Shown here: positions 11,526 through 22,700 of the stretch, piece by piece
How positions within the stretch are numbered: the first letter of the stretch is position 1
Layout of the letters: every line of letters starts with the position of its first letter
Assembly: GCA_009760855.2 (NCBI GenBank)
Contig: WPIO01000203.1
Location: 1 to 64,000, forward strand
Reading direction: 5' to 3'
From: Cristatella mucedo
Taxonomy: Eukaryota > Bryozoa > Phylactolaemata > Cristatellidae
Length of the DNA: 64,000 nucleotides
Position numbers and translations under genes: made by a program
Notes under the pieces: generated by a model
Told to the model about the DNA's origin: nothing
The model's database searches: none
What the model saw: the letters and a program-made list of their open reading frames with translations, nothing else

Positions 11526-11539
11526 GACTGACACAGAAA

Positions 11540-11860
11540 TCCTAGAATAAGTAAAGGAACATTATATGAAAAAATTTTGTGGAGTAATTGCTAGAGATGA
11601 ACTACCAAAACCAAAAGTAAATGATTCTCTTATTATTTGTAATGCTGGTAAGTCAGACTTAGCAATCTTCGATTTGGCAGCACTTACAAAATTAGGAGAT
11701 TCTTGTTTTTACTTTGATTCATTTGGTGCTCCAAAATTACCAGAAGTAATTGATTATTTTTCACAGTTCCAAGTTTCTAAACTGTTAAACTATAAGAGTA
11801 TAATCAAGCAGACTGTAGGATGAGATGTTTAGTTTTCTTAAGACTTGTGGACCTAACTGA
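11540..11860 (+). pseudogene. Adenain-like cysteine protease remnant (Polinton PRO)
   Basis: 85 open codons from the ATG at 11566. It begins FCGVIARDELPKP, matching the conserved N-terminal F-x-G-V-x-x-R-D-E-L-P of Polinton maturation proteases, and carries CFYFDSFGAPKLPEVIDYF, matching the YFDSFG block that holds the acidic catalytic residue. The expected G-x-H-W block with the catalytic His is replaced by an AIFDLA-like stretch. The frame ends at 11823, and the Cys-rich catalytic region is readable only in another frame just after it. The enzyme normally processes capsid proteins; this copy would be inactive. Confidence 0.7.
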
Positions 11861-11939
11861 TTTTGGAACCAGAATTGAGCCCCTCTTGTAATTATTGTTC
11901 GAAATTATCAAAACAAATTCTTTGAATAGAAATGAAATT

Positions 11940-12330
11940 TTAAAAACAGAAACTCGCTGTACTCCAAGATTCTGAAGTTGTCATCCCAAAAGGAAACCCC
12001 ACACGAGTTCATGTTGAAGAAAAAAGAAGACTAAAGATTCAAAACCTTACTTCAATGCATGGATTTATATCACATAAGGAATTATTCCACTCCTACAAAA
12101 TGTGGTAAGTTGTGCTGGTGAACAACTTAACATTCACTGTTATGATGCTACACAAAGATCTACTATTCAAGGTAATTTTTTTCCGAAACAATTCAAGTAT
12201 TTCCATTGATCAGAATAGCAAACAAATGAAATTCTTTCAATCGTCCCAGGTGATGTCATACAACAACTAGGAAAAACTTTTAGCATCATAGGATATCTGA
12301 CTTAAGCTATTTTACTAAAGGGTATTTTAA
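11940..12330 (+). pseudogene. Short coding fragments, unidentified (Polinton-like island)
   Basis: Two plus-strand stretches have coding character: one near 11945-12080 (containing DSEVVIPKGNPTRVHVEEKR and IQNLTSMHGFIS) and one near 12235-12300 (IVPGDVIQQLGKTFSIIGYL). They are separated by stops and a frameshift. The place downstream of the protease would suit a capsid gene in a Polinton, but I see no capsid motif and make no family call. Confidence 0.25.
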
Positions 12331-12544
12331 TTCTGAGCCAAGACTTCATTAAGCATAAAAATTGACAAAGTTAAAGTTTATATAAATATTAAAAGATCCA
12401 ATTGTAATCCTTCTGATTATTTGAAAACAAAAGTTAGGCGGTAAATCTGTTAGGTATTTTTTGTATCCCTTTTCTGCATGATATCTAACATTCTGTCAAC
12501 TAGATCTCGAACATAATTTGTATCTTATTTAGACTTGCAGGATG

Positions 12545-12975
12545 TGATACTTTATAATTTAGGAAATTAGTAGCGATCGAATTGCACAGAGCTACACCAA
12601 TACCAAGACCTTTTTTGCTTTAGCTTCTGTAACAGCTTCAACGGGTTTAGGATCTTCTCTCGCATTCGCTGCTTTCCTTGGATCAATTGAAATACGTGCT
12701 GCCGATTCAATAATTGACAAGTCTGATAAGTTTCTTATTTCTATTTGTTTTTACTTGGCTTACTACCTGCTAGTGTGTACTCTGGGTCGTGGATTAGTGT
12801 ACCTCTGTTTAGATCGTTAAGAAGTTAATAGCCATATTTCATTATATCACGGAACTTAGTACCTGGCTTGCATATGAGTATTTACCGGCATGAATGAATT
12901 TACCTCCAGGAATTTCCTCAAATTTACTCCTGATGGTAGTTTCATATGTAGTTCTCTTCCGCCAGATATTCTATT
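12545..12975 (-). pseudogene. Possible phospholipase A2-like virion protein fragment
   Basis: Three minus-strand frames in succession read RELHMKLPSGV, then IPGGKFIHAGKYSYA, then PGTKFRDIMKYGY, a stop, and LNDLNRGTLIHDPEYTLAGS. The order PGTK, L-N-x-L-x-R, HD-x-x-Y recalls the parvovirus VP1-like PLA2 domain (PG calcium loop and HD catalytic pair) seen in some Polinton and adintovirus-like elements. Further downstream a frame carries IDPRKAANAREDPKP. Broken by at least two frameshifts and a stop; 12980-13690 on the same strand continues with coding-like scraps that I cannot identify. Confidence 0.4.
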
Positions 12976-13699
12976 AATAATTTTAACGAAAATTGAACCA
13001 TGCTAATTGTTCTTAATTGCTTCGCACTAAAGTTTTGTTTGCATTTAAACATTGTTAGATTTGTATATTTGATTCTTGCAAGTTGAGTTTGGGTTACAGT
13101 GATATTGCTAGAACCTTTTAGGTAATCACGTGTGAATCTGATTGAAATTGGGTAAGAATTTCACCATATCTTACTTAAAGAAATATCTTCTTCCAAGACT
13201 TGGGATCAAATTGTCCTGCAGACCACGATCATTCTTTTCCGAATATTTCGGTTAAAAATTTACTTGAATGTAGATACCAATCTGAATTAGATTTTCCTGC
13301 TTTTAATAAAATTTCATTTATATAATAACCAGTTTCCAATGAATCAACCATTTTTGAAAGATTTCTTTTCTCTGCTATATTCTTTCACGAAACATTTCTA
13401 TATTTTCAAGACGCGATGTCATCACCGATATCTTTTATAAATAATCCTAGGTCAAAAATAACGGTATTTATGATACAAACCCACAAAGTGTTTTAGCTAT
13501 GGTTCCATATGGAAATGTAACCAATCATGTTTCAGGAGAAAGGGCTTCAGTTGTTAACTTTCCTAATTTACTTCCAAAGAATCATTGAATACTTGAATCA
13601 CAAATTAACCGTGTAAATATTTTTGGTATATCACATTAACTTGTATCACCAGTTAATGTTTGCTGTATCTCATTGAACAATACAACACAAGATTCCAGG

Positions 13700-15185
13700 C
13701 AAGCAGTGCTGGATCGCTAAACAGAACGACATCTCCAGGCAGACACGAATTACTCAAAAAAGGCTAATTACTCTACGAAGCTTCCAGTCTATAAATGACG
13801 TAGCTTTAGTGCAGTCACAACTCATTCAGAATTGGTCTGACACAGATTAAAAGTCACGTGGTTGATTTTGACAATTTGTTATATCGGAATGAAAAACTTG
13901 ACTGACACGAGACAGTAACCATACTGTGTCAGTTCATTAACTAATTAGCAGCAACAGACAAGGATGTGTACAAAGTCGCCTAGGTGTGCAGTTACAGAAT
14001 TGGTCAGCCCTAGTAGAAATGTTCATTTGCATGTCTTGCTGACCCTAACCGTTCATTCAGATGCCAAAATCTTTTCTTCTGATTTTTCTCGCATTCGCAA
14101 AAAGATAATTATTATTTTTCGTTGTATGTCAGTTTCAATTGTATTTCCTTTTATGTCAGTTCCAGTGCCAAGTTCCGGTCATTATCCGTAAGGCTGCAAA
14201 CGAGTCATGGTATGCATGTGCATTCGAATTTGACAGATAATTCTTCGTTTCTTTTTGACGCAGAAGCTTCGGAAAAGCCGCATTCCAGTCAAAGTACGAA
14301 TACGCATTTGCATTTAAAAGATAAGTTTGTTTTTTTTCGCTTTATTTTCGTTTAAAGTATTTTTTCCGGTTACGTCCGTTACAGTGTTGTAACAGTTGAG
14401 AGTAACGGTCATTATTCGTGTAACAAGCACAATTTCTAATGACCTACTTTAAAAACTTTCGCATTATACGGACTAGAGCTGTGTTTTCTTCTTTTATTCT
14501 CAGTTCATGTGATTTTGAAATGCTGTTTTCCAGCTTTAAAATGGCTGCGTCCTGCAACAGAAAAGAGCCATGCACATATGCTTAACGACTGTGACAGGTA
14601 AAGATTTTCTTCTATAAATCGCAACGAGCGAGCGAGCGACGAGCATATTCGAATGGCTGGGTCGACGCAGAGCACATTTGAGAGAAGCACCACCTGCCTG
14701 CCTGAGGAGAGATTAAACATTTCAGCACTGAAGTTGTCACCTCGCACTACTGCCAGAAAACGGGCTTGCATGTCGGGAGCCGGTCAAAGGTTCTGTCCCT
14801 CGTCCACTGTAGAGCTTGGAAATGGGTGGTGCTAGCTATCGGTAGTGCCGATGCCCAATAGAGCGACAAAATGCTCTACTGGCAAGCTCGGGTGACTGGG
14901 GAGGGGCACTAAAATGAAGGCATGAGGCGGTCGACAATCGCAGCTACCGAGTCACACCAGAGCCCTTAGCGAAAACCTAGCCTAGCCACACATCTTAAGC
15001 AAGTTGAACAGCCTTAACTACGAGTATGCACCGGGTGGATTGCACTCATTAGTGAATCAATGGTTACCAACTGTTAAACAGCATTGACGTTGCGACTTTT
15101 CTTTACACACACGTTAAAAGGATATCACAAGAAAATGAGTATCTAGCAAAACTTACATATGCCAGTTATTCAATGCAACTGAATG
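13700..15185. other. Non-coding interval
   Basis: No gene recognised. 14040-14360 is T-rich with two similar blocks (near 14050-14150 and 14230-14350) carrying short open frames without family resemblance. A small GAGC tandem repeat sits at about 14628-14644. Confidence 0.5.
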
Positions 15186-15385
15186 TAGCTGTACCGGGCA
15201 GTGAGCCATAGTGGCACACTAGGTAAGGTGGTTGCTTTCAACGACCTCGGTCCCAAGGTCATGGGTTCGATTCCTGTGGTTAGGGATCCTACATCACAGC
15301 AGCAAGCGGTGGTGATAGCCATGGAGGCTCTCGTGTCACTATACAAAAGTGGCCGTTTAATCAGCTAGGATTTTTTTTGAAGAGA
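15186..15385 (+). mobile_element. tRNA-derived SINE (family 1), plus copy
   Basis: Head with an A-box-like TGGCACACTAGGTAAGGTGG and a B-box GGTTCGATTCC (about 15265-15275), body with AGCGGTGGTGATAGCC and CACTATACAAAAGTGGCC, ending AGCTAGGATTTTTTTTG. At least four further copies of the same consensus occur in the window, which shows this is a dispersed SINE and not a tRNA gene. Confidence 0.75.
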
Positions 15386-16114
15386 CCTCAATTCTAGTCA
15401 TAGCAGCGTCACGATGAAGAAAAAGCAACGAAGCAATCGAGTCAGAAAATAATAACTTCACCAACCACAAGGAAACGGTATTTCAACATGAAGGTTAAGG
15501 AAAGAGAGAAAGGCGGAAATAATAAACAAACGACGACTATTGGGTTCACTGGGCTTTCCAGCACGTTTAGTGGGCGAGCCAGCACACTGAAAGCAGGCAT
15601 ATAAATCCTTGCCCATATTGATATCCGTGCCATGAAAATGCAGCGGCTGCAACTACCACCTCTAGCATCAGACCCACTTAATCTACCTATCTGCACAGCT
15701 TGGCCATGAGTCTCATAAGGGCTTGATTTCTTACTTAAGTTTCGCATTTTCAACATTCACATTCTACAGTTGCTGAAAGGTGTGACGGGATGAAAACACA
15801 AAGGCGAAATCAAACTCGAAGGCAGAAGCAGTTCAGGGGGATGGTGGTCAATGAGAACAAAAATGTTTGGCCGAGCGTGAGGAAACACAATATACAAAGA
15901 AGGAATCGGCACCCAATGCTGCAGCTTGCACACACAAGAGGACAGAACATGCTTTCGACCGTGCAGCATGGTGGGTAATGGTTGCTTTACTTTTTGGCCT
16001 CTGGGTCTCATCAATGAGGCACAGGTAGGATGACCGCCAGCAGAAAGCCACTCTCACCGAGTCAATCGTGCAGTTTCTTCATTGATCCTGCAAGAGTCGC
16101 TCTCCTCTTTTCCA

Positions 16115-16140
16115 CTCTCTCTCTCTCTCTCTCTCTCTCG

Positions 16141-16170
<30 letters not shown>
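16115..16170. repeat. (CT)n microsatellite
   Basis: Two CT tracts (16115-16139 and 16145-16169) separated by CGCCCA, with a pyrimidine-rich continuation to about 16240. It yields only a low-complexity Ser/Leu frame. Confidence 0.95.
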
Positions 16171-16171
<1 letters not shown>

Positions 16172-16708
16172 GCCCACTATCTTTCTTTCTCCCTCTTTCT
16201 ATCACTCTTCTCACACTCTTCTCTTACTCACGATCACATACAAAGTTTCTCTTGATTTCACACTAGGCAGTACCGATGCTGGCCATTGTAGATACAGGCC
16301 GTCGGCAAGTCGGAAGCAACTGCATCGTCAACACTACTAGTCGCAGATTTCCAGCACATTCAAAAGCAAAGGGTCGACAAGAAAAAGCAGCCCCCCCAAT
16401 ACCCAGTAGCACTGAGTGTATGGCAGGGTTCCGGGGAGATCGTCGCTCGAATCGGACTCTACAACGAGTTGGCATAGTGTAGAGCTCGGGCAGGAGCAGC
16501 AGCAGGTCACGATCCTGCTGGGCACTAACTCTGGCTGCGTGTGAAGCCAAAGTTGCAGGCAGGACTCACGAGCAGCTGACTATGGGCCTGGTGATTCGCT
16601 GCTCGCTGTCGAATAGCAGGTCACGGACACGGAGTGCAAGTGCAGGCGACTGACCCTGAGCGCTGATGGAGAGCGAGTGCGAGTGTCGATAGGTGAAAGA
16701 GAGCCTAC

Positions 16709-16771
16709 CTGCAGCTCTTCCTCCAGCTCTTCCTCAAGCTGTGAAAATCTTCTCTCCACAGCACGGCGTTC
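16709..16771 (-). CDS. MYPT-like gene exon 7 (coiled coil, last exon seen)
   Basis: 63 nt, acceptor CACGTAG|GAACGC and donor CTGCAG|GTAGGC, phase 0. Encodes ERRAVERRFSQLEEELEEEL, strikingly close to the ERRALER-ISEMEEELK segment of MYPT1. In MYPT1 this is followed by the terminal leucine zipper; no equivalent exon was found in 15.4-16.7 kb, so the end of the gene is either too diverged to see, farther left, or lost. Confidence 0.85.
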
Positions 16772-19700
16772 CTACGTGATTCAGAGGTGAATGCACGGTG
16801 TCAGCCACAGTGTGGGCGGCTGCCGGCTAGCACAAACTGCAAAGTATTATTTTGCCAGGCTGCCTTGCTCAAGTGACGATGCAAAGCACAAACTACGGCT
16901 CCAGCACTCCAGTATTCGGCAGCAGCCTCTGGCATAACGCTCCTGCTGTGACTGGCATAATTGCTTGGCAGTGGTAAGCATATCAGCGGAGATGAGACCG
17001 AGGCTCACCCCCAAAGCCCCCAGGCCAACAACTTCCTTTCAAGACTTCTCAACCCCCACCAGCAGTGAGCAGGACAGAAGGCAGTGAGGAGGAGCAGGAT
17101 GTGCTCACCCTTCTCTCCAGGCCCGAGTCAGCGGCTCGGTTTTCATTTCTCTGGCTTCCAGACATTTCAATTTCAGCACGAGCTCTGGCGAACTTCTGCT
17201 CAAGCTTGACCATGCTTTTTCTGAGTCTCTCGTTGTCGAGGCGAATTTCTTCATAGAGCTGCAAAGAGGCAGGCAGAACTCTGGTCAGCGGCCACTCAAC
17301 ACCAACGACCCAGCAGCTGCAGGAGCAGCAGCAGCAAGCCTGCAGGCATGGCAGCAAGCATGGTGCAGGGCATCAAAACAAGCCAGCTAAAATGCAAAGT
17401 GCCCAATGGTGCCTAATCGGCCGATTAGGCACAAAAATGCTATAACAAGGCAAGGACACAGCACGAACTTGGGGATTCCCGAGCTGTGCTGGGAGACTGA
17501 GCAAGGCTGAAGAGCACGTGCTCAGAAATTTATAGCCTTCCTTTGCAGCACGGGAAGAGTGCCCAGAAAGAGATTTAGTGTTCTTCGGCACCATTGAAAT
17601 GTCTTCATTGCTATTGAAAGTCACTAATACTGCTCTACTGCACTATTGAAATTCTTATTATTGCAGCATGCCGTAGGGAAATCTGCCCACAATCATTGAC
17701 TGATATAGGCATGGTCTCAGAAGTAGTAAGCTCCTTCAGACAAAACCAGGCAGTACCATTGCTGTTTGTGGATTGTTTCAGTTTTGATTTTGCTGTTTTG
17801 AATTTTTTTAATGTCGGCTGCTTTTGCCTTTAATTTGCAGTTGACAATCGACTGAACCTGAAAAGGGCTAGATCCCCATTTACTGAAACGACTCGACGGC
17901 ATGTTAGTAAATTAGCGTTTAACTGGTTGTTCCCAGAAGGTGCTGTTGAGTTTGAACAGCATTCGGCCTGCCTGATTAGGTACAACATTGTAGGCACAAC
18001 CCAGGTTAATAACCTGGGCAAACTTTGTTCGTGCCCTCACCCCCCAACGCGGGTTACAATCCTAGGGACAGCAGCAAAATAGCTGGACAGACGAAAACTG
18101 CTGACAAAGAAATCTTGACCACCATCGCTTCAAACTGGCACTTTCATAAAACGGAACCAACTTCTAATATATATTTCTACAAAAAAAGGGATCTCTATCT
18201 TGCTGCTGCCAGTCGATGAAAGCATCCTAGCTGTGCAGTCACATTTGTTTTGCTTCCAGGTTCAAATTAGTCCACATTAGCAGTGAAGCCAATTTCCACT
18301 GCAGCTGCAGCTTTTATGTCATTAGTGATGCAGTCAACAATTGCTGTGGGAATGACGTTCTTTTCAACATATGAGTCGGTTTAATTTCTATAGAGCCAAG
18401 AAAAAATCAAAAATTAAGTAAACATACAAATAAAGCACGTGACAAAAATAGGTCAAGTGAACAGATAACGAACGAACGTTAGGCGAATCCGCAGCTAAGT
18501 AAGATGGTAAGGCACTGAACAGCCAGATGTGCCATTGATCATGCAGAGCCAAACGATTGCAACTGAAAGCAACTTTGTTCTAGAAGGATACCGACGACTC
18601 ATCTGCTGTCACCAACTGCTGGCCGGCAGCACGGTGAAACAGAGCTAGTAAGGAAAAAATGCTGCAGCATATACAAGGAGGGACGGCAGCTTCCCCCTGG
18701 TGACTAGTGTGATATACCTGCACTTGTTAATCAGTCGCTACCCATTTGGACACCTACTCTCAAGGACAAGCATAATTAGGCAGTCAGAAATGCAAACAAG
18801 CCAAAAATGCAAACCAGTTGATCAGGCCATGCCGTGTTTATTTACTACCGAGCTGAAATCTGTCTTCTATAGAATTTGTATAAACAACATTTTCGATGGA
18901 TCCTCTTGAACAGACGATATCGGACTGAACAAAACCATTCCTACAGGCAGCCAGCAGCAATAGCAGCTTCGTCGGTGGCATGAGATAGATCGCTTTCTGA
19001 AACGATACCAACTTTCAACTCGGTAACCGCTTTATGAGGAGAGAGAACGGTGCCACCAAAATAACAAAATATAAAAATCCTAGCTGATTGAACAGCCTTG
19101 GCTTAAAGCGACAAAAGAGCGTTTGTGGCTATCACCACTGCTTGCAGTGCCAATAAAGAATCACAGACTGCAGGAATCGTACCCACGACCTCGGCACCGG
19201 GGTTGAGAAACCAACCGCCTCAAATAGTGTGCCATCGCAGCACACCAACAATCCAAACTATAGCCAAGTGCGCTGAGCGCGCGATCCCCTGCCCCAATGC
19301 ACAATGTAAGACCTAAGAACACAATGAAAGCCTTCGAATGGACACCATATGACAGAGGGGTATAGACACAGGTAAATCTCCTAATTTGCCACTGTGTATT
19401 TGGGATTACTTCCCAACTTTCTCAAGTGCAAACGAACCTCACAAACACACATACATACATAACATACATACATACTGAATTTATTCCGTCATTAATTTCA
19501 CCGTTTTATATGCAGAGCCAAACGATTGCAACTGAACGCAAATTTGTTCTGATAGGAGACCGACGATGCATCTGCTGTCGGCAGCAACCAGCAGGCAGCA
19601 CGGTGAAGCAGAGCTAGTAAAGATACACTGCAGCAGCCTATACAAGCAGGCACAGCTGCTGCCGCAATGTGACTCGTGTGCAATACCTGCACTTGTCAAC

Positions 19701-22700
19701 CGGCGGCAACCCATCTAAACCCCTACTCTCAAGGATAAGCACATTTAGGCAGTCAGTAATCCAAGCGAGCCACAGATGCAAACAAGTTGGTCAGGCCATG
19801 CCCTGGGTATTAACTACCGAGCTGAAACCTGTCTTCAATAGCATTTGTTTAAAAAACATTTTCGATGGATCCTCTTGATCAGGCGATGACGGTCCAAAAA
19901 AAACCAATTCCAACAGGCAGCAAGCAGCAAGAGCAGCCTGGTCGGTGGCAGCGGGACATATAGCTTTCTTAACCGATTCTATTTTTCGACTCGGGAACCG
20001 CTTTGTAGGGAGAGAGAACGGTGTCCCACATTAACTAAGTATAAACGTCCTAGCTGATTGAACAGCCTTCGTTTATAGCGACAGAAGAGCCTTTATTGGC
20101 ATTACCACTGCTTGCAGTGCCAATAAAGATTCGCCCACTGCAAGAATCGAACCCACGACCTCGGCACCGAGGTCGAAAAACCAGCCGCCTCACCTAGTAT
20201 GCCATCGCGGCTCACCAACATTCAAAACTATAGCCTGGTGCGCTGACGGTGCACGACCGATCTTGACGGATACGGGCTAAGTGTTTCTTCCTAGGGCAAT
20301 GCTGCTTCGCCACAGCAAGGACTTTGAAAGGGTCCCTGCATCTGGCTGGCATGGAATTGCGATCTGCCCCTGATAATTCGTTGAGCACCCGGTCCTTGGC
20401 GCCTTGTATTCTCAACAAGTGCAAGCCAGAACAACAGGGCTTCAAAGAGGAGCAAGGGCAGAGCATTAATTTTTTTAAACTTTTAATCCCGGCATTTGTA
20501 ATGCTGCTAGCAATAGCAATAGCAGCTTGGTCGGTTGCAGCTGGATAGATTTACCAGCTTAGCGCTTTAGATAGGCAGACAAAAAACTGAAGCGATTCTC
20601 GCGAGTTACCTTGTAGTCCTCTAGGTTTTCTACGGTTCCTTGTTTCTCTTCCACCTTCTTTAACTGAACCTGGACCTAGAGAGAAATGAATGAGAAACGG
20701 CATGGATACAATATTCGGGTACGCCTTATGCTTTTCTGACAAGACTTGTATGAGGGAAGGGGAAAGAAGACATGAATGCAGAGTGAATGCAAGGCAAAGG
20801 CAGCATGCGACAGCCAAAAAATCTCTGTCTCCGAAAAAGGGAACCAAAATACTGTCGGAACACAACTGGCGCTGGTGGTGCTGGAGGCCAGCAGGCACCT
20901 GGCTTGCGGCCATACTCACACAGTCGCTGCTGCTGCTGCCACGCATCGAGACAGGGCTCGACAGTGACGTCTCAATTAGGTTGTCGCTGGCGCCAAAGGC
21001 TGCTTCTGAGGTGTCTTGCCCAAAAGCATCGCCTCTGCTGCTGGCGATAGTCTTATAAGGTCCTCTGTGGGACAGGGCCTTGCTGCCACCGGTAATGCGC
21101 TGACCCTCCCTCCAGGAGTCCGGAGCTGTGGCCGTGTCTTTGTGTTGCAGGTTGGGTGCAGACGAGCAGTCAGTGCCAGTGGTGGCTACGGCCGACGAGT
21201 GGCTGGTGGCACTCTGAAGCATACAGGCAGGCACCTCTGACCGACGATGGATGCCGAGTGCCGCTGTATGCAAGGTCGCTGTGCAAGCCAGTGGCCGATG
21301 CAAGATGGCATCGGCATGCCACCCGGCACCTAGGACTTGAGAATGCTTGCCCTGCGATCCCCTGCCCCAATGCACAATGTAAGACCTAAGAACACAATGA
21401 AAGCCTTCGAATGGACACCATATGACAAAGGGGTATAGACACAGGTAAATCTCCTAATTTCACGGCCATCTGATTACAGGACTGAGTCAGCTGCAGCAGA
21501 CCTGCTTCCACTGCTATATGACAGACTTTGCAGCAGCAGAGGCAGGTCGCAGTTAACAAGCCAGTATCAAGTCGCAGCCCAGTGTGTAAGCTGATCTCCA
21601 GATACCTGCTGCCTTAGGCAGCAGAAGCATAACATGCACTTGCCTACCGCACCCTCGAGCTGGAGCCGAGCTCAGAACCAGCTGGTAGGCCGGCCAGTAC
21701 ACCAATGCACTGTTATCAGCAGGAACCGTCGAGCATGAATTCATACACAGCCTACACTGCCGCCTCAGGCTCTAGCTAAAGATCTTACCCTGACCCACAA
21801 GGCCTGCCACAGGTCGGCTCCTTTGTACCTAGCTGAACTGCTGCATCAGTTTCAGCCTGTTCGTGCCCTGAGGTCCTGTGTGGACAATGAATTAGCTGTG
21901 CCATTTCTCCACATAAAGACAGTTGGCCACAGAAGCTTTAGCTCTGCAGGTCCTAGACCTGGGAACTTGCTTACACAATTCTTACACAACGACAACTACT
22001 CACCTATTGCCGACTAAAGCACATCTCTTTCAGCAGTCCTGAGCTGCTACTTCTATGCTAGTCACTACCTCAACTGCTCTCCTGACTCCGCTATGCTTCC
22101 CACTTTCTCTTTGTTTCGTGAGACGAAGTCTGTTGGCTATCGAATTCGTACAGAAAGTCGCTTAGGCTGTGAGTGTGCTATACAAAACTCTCCTGCGTAA
22201 CACCCACATGGTCTTTCAGACTTTGTGGAGTTACAGACGGATATACATTACAATTACATTACTTTACTTAACGAGTGTGGACGCCATTATCAAAGTGCAG
22301 TGCTTGTATAGCCAGCTTGGCCATTTAGATGGTCAGCTAACAACTTTCGACTAACCCTATAGTCAACCATGATTTCCACGGCTCCTTGTTGCTGTGCCGG
22401 CTTCTTTTCCTGAACCTGAACTCGAAGAGAAATGAATGGGAACAAGCCCGAGTCAATTATCCGGGTAGCCTTAAGTTTTAGTGACAAAACAAGAGAGAGG
22501 GAAACTCACTTCCGTGGGTCCTTCTCCGGACTGTGGAACTAGCTTCCACAATTCTTAGGCACGAAGGCTACACTCCTGCTGCCGATTACGGCTCATCCTA
22601 TTCAGCGGCCCTGAGCTGCTACTTATATGCCACTCACAACCGCAACTGCTCTCCTGATTCATCAATGCTTCCCACTTTCTTTTTATTTCGTGAGACAAAG

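Larger units (their letters stand above)
7620..13690. mobile_element. Polinton/Maverick-like (adintovirus-like) element, decayed
   Basis: An AT-rich island of about 6 kb, unlike its flanks in base composition, holds remnants of several Polinton hallmark genes: retroviral-type integrase (8595-9185, minus), FtsK/A32-type ATPase (10811-11125, minus) and adenain-like cysteine protease (11566-11823, plus), plus a possible phospholipase-like fragment (12545-12975, minus). Every gene is broken by stops or frameshifts, and a LINE fragment (9605-10450) is inserted. No protein-primed DNA polymerase B and no capsid protein could be recognised, and no terminal inverted repeats were found; intact Polintons are usually 15-20 kb, so this is a partial copy. 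A 63-codon frame at 7735-7926 (plus) is unidentified. Confidence 0.8.
18540..20240. repeat. Tandem duplication, about 972-bp period
   Basis: 18540-19270 aligns with 19512-20240 over almost its full length, including shared stretches near GCAGAGCCAAACGATTGCAACTGA and CATTTTCGATGGATCCTCTTG (only first bases quoted), and each unit carries a minus-strand SINE at its right end. Identity looks like roughly 80%. It lies in the intron between exons 5 and 6 of the MYPT-like gene. Confidence 0.9.

Noticed and set aside
7620-13690. Polinton DNA polymerase B, capsid genes and terminal inverted repeats
   Set aside because: Looked for in all frames and at both edges; no recognisable motif, so they were not annotated.
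15240-15280. tRNA gene at the GGTTCGATTCC box
   Set aside because: No cloverleaf can be folded and the same unit recurs with a common 3' body, as in SINEs.
16263-16550. Minus-strand frame just below MYPT-like exon 7, tested as the terminal leucine-zipper exon
   Set aside because: A short LLPEL-like resemblance only; no heptad pattern and no clean acceptor in phase.
20551-21375. 274-codon minus-strand frame as a single gene
   Set aside because: It spans a candidate exon, an intron with good splice sites and a second exon; its upstream end is the 107-bp repeat, so it is not one coding unit.
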